Shown one piece after another: positions 32,874-41,298 of a stretch of DNA of 41,386 nucleotides. How positions within the stretch are numbered: the first letter of the stretch is position 1; each line of letters opens with the position of its first letter. The DNA is taken from positions 480,636 to 522,021 of the forward strand of contig NZ_LT707420.1 in assembly GCF_900155605.1 (NCBI RefSeq), in the 5' to 3' direction. The stretch comes from Actinomyces marseillensis. Lineage in GTDB: Bacteria > Actinomycetota > Actinomycetes > Actinomycetales > Actinomycetaceae. The notes under the pieces were generated by a model. That model was not told the origin of the DNA, searched no databases, and worked only from the letters and a program-made list of their open reading frames with translations. The position numbers were made by a program, and so were the translations under genes.

Positions 32874-35531
32874 ATGCGGATTGGAACCGCAAAGAAGATC
32901 GGGGCGCTCGTAACCGCCGGTGTACTCGCGGGAAGCGCGACAGTACTCGGCGCAGAATACCGAGCAGAAGCCGCCCCAACAATTACGAAAGTCTGGGCCG
33001 ACAAAGCGCGTTATGAGCCGGGGACACCTGTCACTGTCACTGCCCAAACTCAAGGGAGCGGGGAAGTAAACTTCTCACTCACCCACCTGGGAAAGCAGAT
33101 CGATCACTACACCGCCCAGGCCTCGGAAAACGGCAAAACAACCTGGACTTTTACTCCCCCGAGCACGGACTTCACGGGCTACATGGTGGAAGTCGACACT
33201 AAAGATTCCCAGGCGAATACGGCGATTGACGTTTCCAGCACTTGGACGCGATACCCGCGCTTTGGCTACCTGGGTAACTACAGCGCTGATCTCAGCGGAA
33301 AGACTGACGGCATCATCGATCAGCTGGCCCAGGACTACCACATCAATTCGCTCCAGTACTACGACTGGATGTGGCGTCATGAAGACCCGGTGCGCTACGA
33401 AGACGGCAAGGTCGCGCCGCAGTGGAGCGACTGGAAGAAGTGGAACTTCTCCTCGGACGTCATCAAGCAATTCATCGCCTCGGGCGATGATGCCGGCGTC
33501 GCCTCGCTGCCCTACTCCATGAGCTATGCAGCACTTGAGGGGTACCAAAACCACGGCGTGAGCAGCGACTGGGCAATCAACATCCGAGGCGACAACGACA
33601 CCCGCGTCCCCTGGACAAGCGTCATGATCCCCGGCCAGCAGGACACAACCCTGCACATGATGAACCCGCAGAATACTCAGTGGCGTCAGCATATGGTCGA
33701 TCAGTACAAGAAGCAGATCGAACTGGGCTTCGAGGGAACGCATATCGACCAGCTCGGTAACCCTCAGGGCGCGTGGGATGTCAACGGGAACCCCGTCGAC
33801 CTCGAAGCCGGTTTTGCGTCGCTCGTGAACGAGACTTCGGAGCAGACGAAGAAGCCTGTTGGACTCAATGCCGTTGACGGCTACGGTTCCAGCCAATTGG
33901 CTCAGTCCAAAGCCGACTACCTCTACACCGAGCTGTGGGGCAGCCAGGCCTCGAACTCGAACTTGGCGGACTATCTGGAACGTCAGCGCAAGGAGTCCGG
34001 AGGCAAGAGCGCAGTCGTCGCTGCATACATGAACTCCGACTCCGTGACGGGCGACCGATACGAGGCCGAGGACGCGTCTCACGCGGGACTGCCCACGGCC
34101 TCGGACCACGAAGGCTACACGGGCAAGGGATTCGTCGAGCAGCCCGAATGGCGAAGGAAGGCTGTCTCCTTCAACGTCAATGTCACTGAGAGTCGCAACT
34201 ACGGTCTGGTCTTGCGCTGGGCGAATGCAACCGGACGCATGGCTGTGCGCAGCGTGTACGTCGATGGCACGAAGATCGGCGTCCTGTACATGGGATCAAG
34301 CCCGACACATTTCAACGACAACTCTGACATCTGGACCCGGTGGAGCACGGGCGAGGCCAGGAGCACGTGGCTGGACAAGGGACAGCACACAATCACCTAC
34401 CAGTTCGATGAGGGCGATTACGGAGATATCAACGTTGACTCGTTGACGGTTTCTTCCTTCGACACTCCTTCCGTTCAGTTGGCTGACGCGGTATTCGCGG
34501 CAAACGGCGCGCACCACCTGGAACTGGGCCAGGACAACAACATGCTCAATGGCCCCTTCTTCCCTGACCGCATCAAGTTCATGAGCTATGAGCTGCAGGA
34601 CTGGCTGCGTAACTACTACAACGTCATTACCGGTTACGAAAATGTCCTCTACGGACCCAACCTTCACCGCGTCAGCCGAGGCGTGTCGATCCAGGGGCAT
34701 AACGTCAGCTCCAACGGAAGCGCAAACACCATTTGGGCAAACGCCATGACCAATGGCGATACGCAGGTCCTTCACCTGATCAACCTCGAGAAGGACAATG
34801 ACGACAAGTGGCGTGATCCCACCGCAAAGCCCGAGACTTTGCTTGGCTTGCCCGTTTCCTACACGATTGGCGACGGTGAAGTTCCCGCGCACTTGTACGC
34901 GGTCAGCCCTGATGTTGACGGCGGTCGTGCGCGTGAGATTCCCTTCACCGTCAAGACCAACGATCAAGGACAGCTCACCGTGAACTTCACGGCAGACGTG
35001 CTCTCCGTGTGGGACTTCTTCTACACGCAAAAGGACGAGGCCTCGCACAACGATGGCGGCAACACCGACGGTCACTCGGACGCCAGCACTCCCGACAACA
35101 CGCCGAGTACTCAGCTTCAGCAGGGTGCGTTGGTCAATGGAAATGGGAAGTGCTTGGACCTGTGGGACGGAGCGAGCCTCAATGGTCGCAAGATTCAGGA
35201 GTGGGATTGTGTGCGCACGACGTCTTCTGACCGAAGCGCCTCCGAGCCGATCTACGCACAGAATGTGACCTTTGATCAGGGCAAACTCATACTGGCCGGC
35301 AAGTGCCTCGACATCTTCGAGCAGCGCAATGAGAACGGAACTCCCATTCACCTGTGGGACTGCGTCCCCGCGCCCACGCAGGAATGGAGGCAGTTGTCAG
35401 GCGGTCAACTGCAAAACGTGGCGACTGGGAAATGTCTGGCAGTTCGGGAAGACTCTTCCGAAAACGGGACAGTCATTCACCTATGGGATTGTCATTCAGG
35501 GCAGACTGAAAAATGGAGTTTCGAGCGGTAG
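32874..35531 (+). CDS. Secreted GH66 dextranase / cycloisomaltooligosaccharide glucanotransferase-like enzyme with CBM35 and ricin-B modules
   Basis: An extracellular enzyme acting on dextran (alpha-1,6-glucan). The signal peptide (residues 1-34) ends at an AEA-type site. Residues 35-120 are an N-terminal beta-sandwich. The GH66 barrel begins FGYLGNYSADLSGK and has nucleophile Asp292 in THIDQLGNPQ and acid/base Glu353 in LYTELWGSQ. Residues 395-528 are a CBM35-like module (RYEAEDASHAG to DINVDSLTV) inserted inside the barrel region, after which the barrel resumes at QLADAVFAANGAHHLELG. This insertion is the known mark of cycloisomaltooligosaccharide glucanotransferases. Residues 748-885 are a ricin-B/CBM13 domain with three EWDC/LWDC repeats. 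There is no LPxTG anchor, so the protein is freely secreted. Dextranase activity alone remains possible. Confidence 0.88.
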   Translation: MRIGTAKKIGALVTAGVLAGSATVLGAEYRAEAAPTITKVWADKARYEPGTPVTVTAQTQGSGEVNFSLTHLGKQIDHYTAQASENGKTTWTFTPPSTDFTGYMVEVDTKDSQANTAIDVSSTWTRYPRFGYLGNYSADLSGKTDGIIDQLAQDYHINSLQYYDWMWRHEDPVRYEDGKVAPQWSDWKKWNFSSDVIKQFIASGDDAGVASLPYSMSYAALEGYQNHGVSSDWAINIRGDNDTRVPWTSVMIPGQQDTTLHMMNPQNTQWRQHMVDQYKKQIELGFEGTHIDQLGNPQGAWDVNGNPVDLEAGFASLVNETSEQTKKPVGLNAVDGYGSSQLAQSKADYLYTELWGSQASNSNLADYLERQRKESGGKSAVVAAYMNSDSVTGDRYEAEDASHAGLPTASDHEGYTGKGFVEQPEWRRKAVSFNVNVTESRNYGLVLRWANATGRMAVRSVYVDGTKIGVLYMGSSPTHFNDNSDIWTRWSTGEARSTWLDKGQHTITYQFDEGDYGDINVDSLTVSSFDTPSVQLADAVFAANGAHHLELGQDNNMLNGPFFPDRIKFMSYELQDWLRNYYNVITGYENVLYGPNLHRVSRGVSIQGHNVSSNGSANTIWANAMTNGDTQVLHLINLEKDNDDKWRDPTAKPETLLGLPVSYTIGDGEVPAHLYAVSPDVDGGRAREIPFTVKTNDQGQLTVNFTADVLSVWDFFYTQKDEASHNDGGNTDGHSDASTPDNTPSTQLQQGALVNGNGKCLDLWDGASLNGRKIQEWDCVRTTSSDRSASEPIYAQNVTFDQGKLILAGKCLDIFEQRNENGTPIHLWDCVPAPTQEWRQLSGGQLQNVATGKCLAVREDSSENGTVIHLWDCHSGQTEKWSFER

Positions 35532-35553
35532 CCGCTGGGGAACTCCGTAGCGG

Positions 35554-35593
35554 CCGTGGCCCCATTTCCTTGGAGGGAGAGGTGGGGCCACGG
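35554..35593 (+). terminator. Intrinsic terminator after the GH66 gene
   Basis: CCGTGGCCCCA and TGGGGCCACGG form a perfect 11-bp stem with an 18-nt loop, followed by TCTTTTTC. It begins 23 bp after the GH66 stop. Confidence 0.9.
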
Positions 35594-35747
35594 TCTTTTT
35601 CTGGGTGCGTTAAGTCTCACATGGAATGGGTTTGCAATGAGTGTTCGTGGCGCGATACTCTTTTGGCAATTTGGGCTGGTTCAGCACCAGGTTGATGAAG
35701 TTTACGAATGTAGTGCCACGAAACCTTAGAAACAGGAAGGATAACCG

Positions 35748-37007
35748 ATGAGCACGATCGCCCCCACCCGAGAAAAAGAAGAAGTCACTCGACACGATGA
35801 TGACTTCTCATTTGAAGCAGTTCCATCTCAGAACCGACGGTCATTTTGGGCCGTCGGTTTTGTTATGCTCGGCTTCACCTTCTTCTCCGCCTCGATGAGC
35901 GTTGGAGCAAAGCTCGGAAACGGCCTCAATTACTCACAGTACGTGTGGGCGGTGATCATCGGCGGCGCGATCTTGGCCGTCTACACCGGATCCCTGGGCT
36001 ACATCGGCGCAAAGACCGGACTGAGCTTCGACCTCATGTCTCGCCACACCTTCGGACGCATCGGTTCCTACCTCCCCTCGGCACTCATCTCCTTCACGCA
36101 GATGGGTTGGTTCGGTGTCGGCGTCGCAATGTTCGGCATCCCCGCAGCTGAAACCCTGGGAATCAGCCCCTGGCCGGTCGTCATCGTTGCAGGTGGACTC
36201 ATGACCGCTTCCGCTTACTTCGGAATCAAGGCCATCGAAATCGTCTCCTTCATCTCGGTGCCCCTGATCGCAATCCTCGGTAGCTACTCGATGATCGCCG
36301 CAGTGAACGACGGAGGCGGCCTCCACGCAGTCTTCGGACAAAACCAGGGAATGACCACGGTGACCGCAATCGGCCTCGTCATCGGAAGCTTCGTCTCCGG
36401 CGGAAGCGCAACCCCGAACTTCACGCGTTTCGCGAAGACCACCACTTCGGCGGTCATCACGACGGTCATCGCCTTCTTCATCGGCAACACCTTGATGTTC
36501 TCCTTCGGCGCGGTCGGCGGTGCCTTCACCGGCAAGGACGACATCTTCTACGTCATGATGGCCCAGGGACTGCTGATCCCCGCCCTCATCGTCCTCGGCG
36601 CCAACATCTGGACCACGAACAACAACGCCCTGTACACGACCGGTCTTGGATACGCGAACATCACCGGAATCAACAAGAAGCCCCTGGTCTTGGTCGCTGG
36701 AGTCATCGGCACCCTGGGCGCCCTGTGGCTCTACGACAACTTCGTCGGCTGGCTGAGCCTGCTCAACGCCACTCTGCCTCCCATCGGTGCGGTCCTGGTC
36801 GCGGACTACTTCGCCCGCAGGAAGACCTACATGACTGAGGGTGAGAGCGCAACCACCATCAAGTGGGCACCGATCGTCGCCTTGGTCGCGGGCGCGCTGA
36901 CCGGCTGGCTGACCCCCGGCTTCGGAATCGTCTCGATCAACGCCATGGTCGTCGCGATCCTCGTCTACTTCATCGGAAGCGCAATCGAGAAGGGAATCCG
37001 TCGATGA
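35748..37007 (+). CDS. codB: Cytosine permease (NCS1 family)
   Basis: A membrane importer for cytosine, 419 residues with about twelve helices. The NCS1 signature regions are visible: FWAVGFVMLGFTFFSASMSVG in helix 1, then GYIGAKTGLSFDLMSRHTFGR, and NIWTTNNNALYTTGLGYANI in the second half. AGGAAGG lies 8 nt before the ATG. Its TGA overlaps the codA ATG (ATGA), so uptake and deamination are co-translated. No riboswitch was recognised in the 150-bp gap upstream. Confidence 0.94.
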   Translation: MSTIAPTREKEEVTRHDDDFSFEAVPSQNRRSFWAVGFVMLGFTFFSASMSVGAKLGNGLNYSQYVWAVIIGGAILAVYTGSLGYIGAKTGLSFDLMSRHTFGRIGSYLPSALISFTQMGWFGVGVAMFGIPAAETLGISPWPVVIVAGGLMTASAYFGIKAIEIVSFISVPLIAILGSYSMIAAVNDGGGLHAVFGQNQGMTTVTAIGLVIGSFVSGGSATPNFTRFAKTTTSAVITTVIAFFIGNTLMFSFGAVGGAFTGKDDIFYVMMAQGLLIPALIVLGANIWTTNNNALYTTGLGYANITGINKKPLVLVAGVIGTLGALWLYDNFVGWLSLLNATLPPIGAVLVADYFARRKTYMTEGESATTIKWAPIVALVAGALTGWLTPGFGIVSINAMVVAILVYFIGSAIEKGIRR

Positions 37008-38266
37008 GCACCCCCGCAAATGCTGGAGCGAACCTGCTCATCAAGGGTGTCCGCATTGAAGACGGACCCGCCGGAGTCGACATCCGCATCACGGACGGAA
37101 AGTTCGCGGAAATCGGCGCGGGACTGACGCCTCGTGAAGGCGAAGAGGTCCGCGACTACACGGGCAAGCTGGTGCTGCCCCCCTATATCGAATCCCACGT
37201 TCACTTGGATACGGCGCTTACCTCGGGACAGCCGCGTTACAACGAAAGCGGAACCCTCTTCGAGGGCATCGAGGTGTGGAGCGAGCGCAAGCAGACCCTG
37301 ACCTACGAGGACGTCAAAGATCGCGCCGGCCGGGCACTTCGCCAGCAGGCACAGTTCGGCATCCAGTACGTGCGCTCGCACGTCGACGTGACGGACCCGG
37401 ACCTGACGGCCCTTCGCGCGCTTATCGATCTGCGCGAGGAACTCAAGGACTCCATGACCCTGCAGTTGGTCGCCTTCCCGCAGGAGGGCATCGAGTCCTT
37501 CCCCAACGGACGCGACCTGATGCGCCGCGCGGCGGAAATGGGTGTGGACGCCATCGGTGCGATCCCGCACTTTGAGTTCACCCGCGAGTATTCCGTGTCC
37601 TCGCTGAACTTCGCAGTCGAGCTCGCCCAGGAATACAACCTGCTCATGGACGTACACTGCGACGAAATCGACGACGAGGCCTCGCGCGGGCTAGAAACCC
37701 TGGCCACGCGCGCACTCGAAGCCGGGATTGGGCCGCGAGTGACCGCCTCGCACACGACGGCGATGCACTCCTACAACAATGCGTACTTCCTGCGTCTGGT
37801 GCGCCTGCTCAAGATGAGTGGCATCAACTTCGTGTCGAATCCTCTGGTCAACACGCACCTGCAGGGACGTGTCGACACCTACCCGAAGCGCCGAGGTGTC
37901 ACCCGCGTGAAGGAACTGACCGAGGCGGGAATCAACGTCTCCTTCGGGCAGGATGACATTGAGGATCCGTGGAATCCCATGGGTACTGGAAACTTGCGTG
38001 ATGTCGTGCTCAACGGCCTGTACGTCACGCAGATGATGGCGCGCCCGGAGATTACGGGCTCGTACAACTTCATCACTCACAATGCTGCGCGCACGCTGAA
38101 CCTCTCCGATTACGGCATCGAGATTGGGAACACCGCGAACTTCATTGTGTTGGATGCCGAGGATTGGTTCCACGCGCTGAGTTTCGGTGCCCCCGTGCTT
38201 GCGAACTTCCGCGCCGGCCGAGTGCTGGCGGAGTGCGAACCGCTTGCGCGTAGCGTCCGTTTCTAG
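37004..38266 (+). CDS. codA: Cytosine deaminase
   Basis: Converts cytosine to uracil and ammonia, feeding pyrimidine salvage. It is an amidohydrolase of 420 residues. Metal ligands are visible: His65 and His67 in ESHVHLD, and His218 with catalytic Glu221 in DVHCDE. The SHTTAMHSY block follows, and Asp317-Asp318 lie in FGQDDIEDPWNPMG. These blocks follow the E. coli CodA pattern. The start ATG 37004 overlaps the codB stop; a longer opening from 36863 lies inside codB and is rejected. Its TAG shares the palindrome CTAG with the stop of the convergent kinase gene. Confidence 0.95.
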   Translation: MSTPANAGANLLIKGVRIEDGPAGVDIRITDGKFAEIGAGLTPREGEEVRDYTGKLVLPPYIESHVHLDTALTSGQPRYNESGTLFEGIEVWSERKQTLTYEDVKDRAGRALRQQAQFGIQYVRSHVDVTDPDLTALRALIDLREELKDSMTLQLVAFPQEGIESFPNGRDLMRRAAEMGVDAIGAIPHFEFTREYSVSSLNFAVELAQEYNLLMDVHCDEIDDEASRGLETLATRALEAGIGPRVTASHTTAMHSYNNAYFLRLVRLLKMSGINFVSNPLVNTHLQGRVDTYPKRRGVTRVKELTEAGINVSFGQDDIEDPWNPMGTGNLRDVVLNGLYVTQMMARPEITGSYNFITHNAARTLNLSDYGIEIGNTANFIVLDAEDWFHALSFGAPVLANFRAGRVLAECEPLARSVRF

Positions 38267-39198
38267 GGATTGCCGAGGCCGTGCTTCCTTGAGGGGAGCG
38301 GGAGCCTTGCGCCTTTGGTACTGACTGCCTGGGCTCCGCTTCTGATTGCACTATCAAGAGCGGAGCCCAGGGGTTTGTCGAGGGCCAGTTCTGCAACCAG
38401 GGTTCCGACAAAAGCATCTCCTGCACCAGTCGGATCAACTACATGCGTGGGGATTGCGGGGCGATGCTCCCATGAATCTGTTTCCCTGGTATAAACCCAG
38501 GCACCTTTCTCCGCGCCGGTCACGACAAGAATCGGGGGCAAGGTCGTATCTTTGTGTTCGCTGGTAAGTAAGGACATTCCGTTTGTAATGTCATCCCAGC
38601 TGGTCGCAAAACACCTGCGGACACCAAACTCATTGACAATGAGAATGTTGGCTGTTGACAGGATTGGATCAGTAGGGTCAAATTCGGCACCAGTGTCTGC
38701 ATCGATGACGAATCGGCCATCGCTCACTTGCATAGAGGAAATGGCCTTAGCAAGTTGGTCGTTATTTCGCACTCTGCGGATCTTTTCAGGAGTCGAGCAC
38801 AGGATAGTCGAAGTCGAGATTCGTTCCAGAGCTTGCTCATCTAGGGTGACTGTTTCAGATTGGCGATCAGGGTAGATGACAGCGTTAGAACCTTCGGTTA
38901 TGAACACTAAACAGACTGGCTCAACACCGTCAGCGATTTGTGTAATGAGTGAAGTATCGATCCCACAGCTATTGAGATCATCGAGCAAAGTACCTGAATC
39001 GGGACAATCTTTGAGGAAGCCAATGAGAGCAACATCGGCTGTGCTGCAACGAGCAGCGACAGCCATGTTGGCGATTGTCCCCCCCGGGATTCGAGCCAGT
39101 GAAGAAAATGTCGCTTTGTCCCCCAGCTGTGGCCAGTGATCGAGCGGACATAGGACATCCATAATCGGTTCCCCGATGAATGTCACACGTGCGTTCAC
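38263..39198 (-). CDS. PfkB family sugar/nucleoside kinase
   Basis: A ribokinase-fold kinase of 312 residues. The N-terminal pattern is VTFIGEPIMDVLCPLDHWPQLGD, followed by IPGGTIANMAVAAR. The catalytic and anion-hole motif is DPTGAGDAFVGTL near the C-terminus. I chose GTG 39198 because AGGAGG lies 5 nt upstream and it overlaps the preceding stop (GTGA). It is the last gene of an operon with an ECF-type ATPase, a BtpA-family protein and a cupin. The substrate is unknown; a nucleoside or sugar imported by the transporter is likely. Confidence 0.9.
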   Translation of the reverse strand: MNARVTFIGEPIMDVLCPLDHWPQLGDKATFSSLARIPGGTIANMAVAARCSTADVALIGFLKDCPDSGTLLDDLNSCGIDTSLITQIADGVEPVCLVFITEGSNAVIYPDRQSETVTLDEQALERISTSTILCSTPEKIRRVRNNDQLAKAISSMQVSDGRFVIDADTGAEFDPTDPILSTANILIVNEFGVRRCFATSWDDITNGMSLLTSEHKDTTLPPILVVTGAEKGAWVYTRETDSWEHRPAIPTHVVDPTGAGDAFVGTLVAELALDKPLGSALDSAIRSGAQAVSTKGARLPLPSRKHGLGNP

Positions 39199-39722
39199 AA
39201 GTGCCTCCTCGGCCCTCCGTCTGTGCAGTGAGCAAATAGTGCGCTTGTGACACAACCGCCTTCGATGGGGATCCATTCGGAAGGAAAACAAGGGTCAGAG
39301 TCAGCAAGCCAGTGATACGCAGTCGAACTATCAATTCCGAAACACGGTGAATGCCATGTCCCACGATGGAGGATCATCGCACAGCCACGTGGGATGACAA
39401 TAAATGCTGAGTCTTCAGCAGTTGGTACGGGGTGCTGTGAAGAACAGACTGCGAAGATGATAGGTTCGGAGGTTGGGAGCAAGGTTTCTTGGGTGTGGTC
39501 ATGTCGCTCGAGTGCAGTTACGGGCGTGTCGAAGCATTCCACGAAGGTCATTGCGAGGTTAACAGGATTGCTGTTGATCTTCTCCCGGCTTTTGAAGTCT
39601 TCCCAGCCTTCACCGGATGCTTGAATGACGGTGGGGTGCTCCGGAGAAAAACATAATTCTTGTCCCCATGCGGAGATATCATCGATACCCACCGTATAAG
39701 TGGGACGAACATGGGATTTCAT
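39195..39722 (-). CDS. Cupin protein of the ureidoglycolate lyase (AllA)-like family
   Basis: A 175-residue soluble protein. The blocks ALERHDHTQETLLP and FIVIPRGCAMILHRGTWHSPCF resemble the cupin motifs of ureidoglycolate lyase, where the first His and the acidic residue take part in the active site. The allantoin pathway partners are absent, so it may act on another ureido or keto acid. It overlaps the BtpA-family stop (TGATG) and the kinase start (GTGA), giving a fully coupled operon. The family call is by motif only. Confidence 0.65.
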   Translation of the reverse strand: MKSHVRPTYTVGIDDISAWGQELCFSPEHPTVIQASGEGWEDFKSREKINSNPVNLAMTFVECFDTPVTALERHDHTQETLLPTSEPIIFAVCSSQHPVPTAEDSAFIVIPRGCAMILHRGTWHSPCFGIDSSTAYHWLADSDPCFPSEWIPIEGGCVTSALFAHCTDGGPRRHL

Positions 39723-40474
39723 CAGTGCCCCTCAAGTTTACGAACTAGGCGGACAAGCTCTGCGACACGTGGACGTTCAAGGTCGCCGTGGGCGTCGCCG
39801 TCTGTCTTCAACGAAGAGCCAATGATTGCTCCGTCGGCAATCCTCAGTTGTTCGACGCAATTTGATGCACGCACTCCGGCGCCAACAATTAGTGGAAAAT
39901 CACCAATAATCTCGCGAAATGTTGAGATTTTCTCGATCTCAGTTTCAACACCTGTCGCACGTCCGGTGACGATGATTCCATCACCTCGTCGCATTGCGCG
40001 GTGAAGATCCTCTTCAAGAGAGTTTCCGCTAAGTACGGGTTGATTCTTAAGTCGCACGCCTCCCAAGATCACAGTGGGGGAGTTTTCTTGGCACCAGTTC
40101 ACTCGCTCTTCAAAAGCTGGTTCTTGCTCGGGAGGAAGCTGCCCCGCCAGGGAGTCGAGTTGAATGAATGGAAGTTGGTACTCGACGGCAAGATCGAAGC
40201 TTTTGTCGTTATCCCAGATGATATCGACACCGACAAACAGTTGAGGGAATTCTTCGAGAATACGAGGAAGGCAGTAGACAACATCGTCATAGCTTCCAAA
40301 GTAGTTTTCTACGATAACTCCGTCGAAACCTTCTTCACTGAAGATCTCACTTTCTTTGCGCGCGCGGTCCAGAATGTCCTGCTGTCCCTCGCCTTTGAGA
40401 TGGAGCATTCCCAACAGGAGCTTTGATCGGTTGAGCGGCCATTGTCCAAGACAGGCACTACGTGAAGGAGTCAT
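39722..40474 (-). CDS. BtpA/SgcQ family TIM-barrel protein
   Basis: A 250-residue protein of the BtpA family (a TIM-barrel group, named after photosystem I biogenesis in cyanobacteria but widespread in sugar operons as SgcQ). Diagnostic blocks are LLLGMLHLKG, FDGVIVENYFG, GDGIIVTGRATG and GAGVRASNCVEQL followed by ADGAIIGSSLK, which form the phosphate-binding end of the barrel. The ATG lies only 2 nt after AGGAA, so the true start could be slightly downstream. The reaction is not known. Its partners suggest a step acting on a phosphorylated product of the neighbouring kinase. Confidence 0.85.
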   Translation of the reverse strand: MTPSRSACLGQWPLNRSKLLLGMLHLKGEGQQDILDRARKESEIFSEEGFDGVIVENYFGSYDDVVYCLPRILEEFPQLFVGVDIIWDNDKSFDLAVEYQLPFIQLDSLAGQLPPEQEPAFEERVNWCQENSPTVILGGVRLKNQPVLSGNSLEEDLHRAMRRGDGIIVTGRATGVETEIEKISTFREIIGDFPLIVGAGVRASNCVEQLRIADGAIIGSSLKTDGDAHGDLERPRVAELVRLVRKLEGH

Positions 40475-40479
40475 TATTC

Positions 40480-41298
40480 CTAGCTTTCTGTAGTAATGAA
40501 GAGTTGATTAAAAAATGCGCGCAGAGCATCAAGTGTGATGAGATCCGGTGAGGCATTCGCGCGGCGGGCAACCTCAACACCTGGAGGAACACGCAAATAC
40601 GAGCGTTTAAGGACTGCCTCGTTTGCGAATACAGAGGATGCAGTGTCGTCGCAAATGATTGTTCCTTCGGACATAACGACAACTCTGGGGAAATTCTCAA
40701 TCACGAAACGCATGTCGTGCGATACCGCAATAACGCATATTCCTTCTTGGGAAGCCCACTGGAGTATTCCACTCAGTGTTTCCCGCCCGATGTCATCGAG
40801 GCCCGCGGTGGGCTCGTCAATGATGAGGTAATCAGGTCGCAGTGCAAGAGCTGCGGCGCAGGTGACGAATTTCCTCTGAGCAAGAGGCAGATCCAAAGGA
40901 TTAGTCTCGGCCTCACCCGTGAGGGCACAGACTTCTAAAGCATCGCTAACTCTCTGATCGATCTCTTCGGTGGTGAGCGTCTTTCGACGTTCCAGAGCGT
41001 AGGCACACTCATGACGCACGCTCGTGCAGAAGATCTGATCATTCGGATTTTGAAAAACGTAGCCGATCTGTTGGGCAATCTGATCACTCCGCATACGTGT
41101 AAGGCTTGTCTCATCAAGGAAAACTTCGCCAGACGAGGGTGTGATAAGACCGTTGAGAAGCTTTGAAAGCGTTGATTTTCCTGCACCATTTTGCCCGACA
41201 AGTGCAACTCGTTCCCCCGAAGCAAAGCGTACGGAAACTCTGTCGAGAGCAAGGTTTCCGTCCGGGTATGAAAACGAAATATCGCGGCATTCAATCAT
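40480..41298 (-). CDS. ECF-type (CbiO-like) ABC transporter ATPase
   Basis: An ATP-binding subunit of an energy-coupling-factor importer for a micronutrient or small metabolite. Walker A is GQNGAGKST, the ECF-specific Q-loop block is YVFQNPNDQIF, Walker B LIIDEPTAGLD and the H-loop AVSHDMRFV. The signature normally LSGGQ is replaced by LPLAQRK, which would weaken one ATP site; ECF pairs often tolerate this in one partner. It is 5 bp upstream of the BtpA-family gene and overlaps the previous gene by 8 bp. The S component is not in this window. Confidence 0.9.
   Translation of the reverse strand: MIECRDISFSYPDGNLALDRVSVRFASGERVALVGQNGAGKSTLSKLLNGLITPSSGEVFLDETSLTRMRSDQIAQQIGYVFQNPNDQIFCTSVRHECAYALERRKTLTTEEIDQRVSDALEVCALTGEAETNPLDLPLAQRKFVTCAAALALRPDYLIIDEPTAGLDDIGRETLSGILQWASQEGICVIAVSHDMRFVIENFPRVVVMSEGTIICDDTASSVFANEAVLKRSYLRVPPGVEVARRANASPDLITLDALRAFFNQLFITTES

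Noticed and set aside
36863-37003. Longer CodA starting inside codB
   Set aside because: The added residues are an Arg-rich shadow of codB; ATG 37004 overlaps the codB stop and begins the conserved protein.
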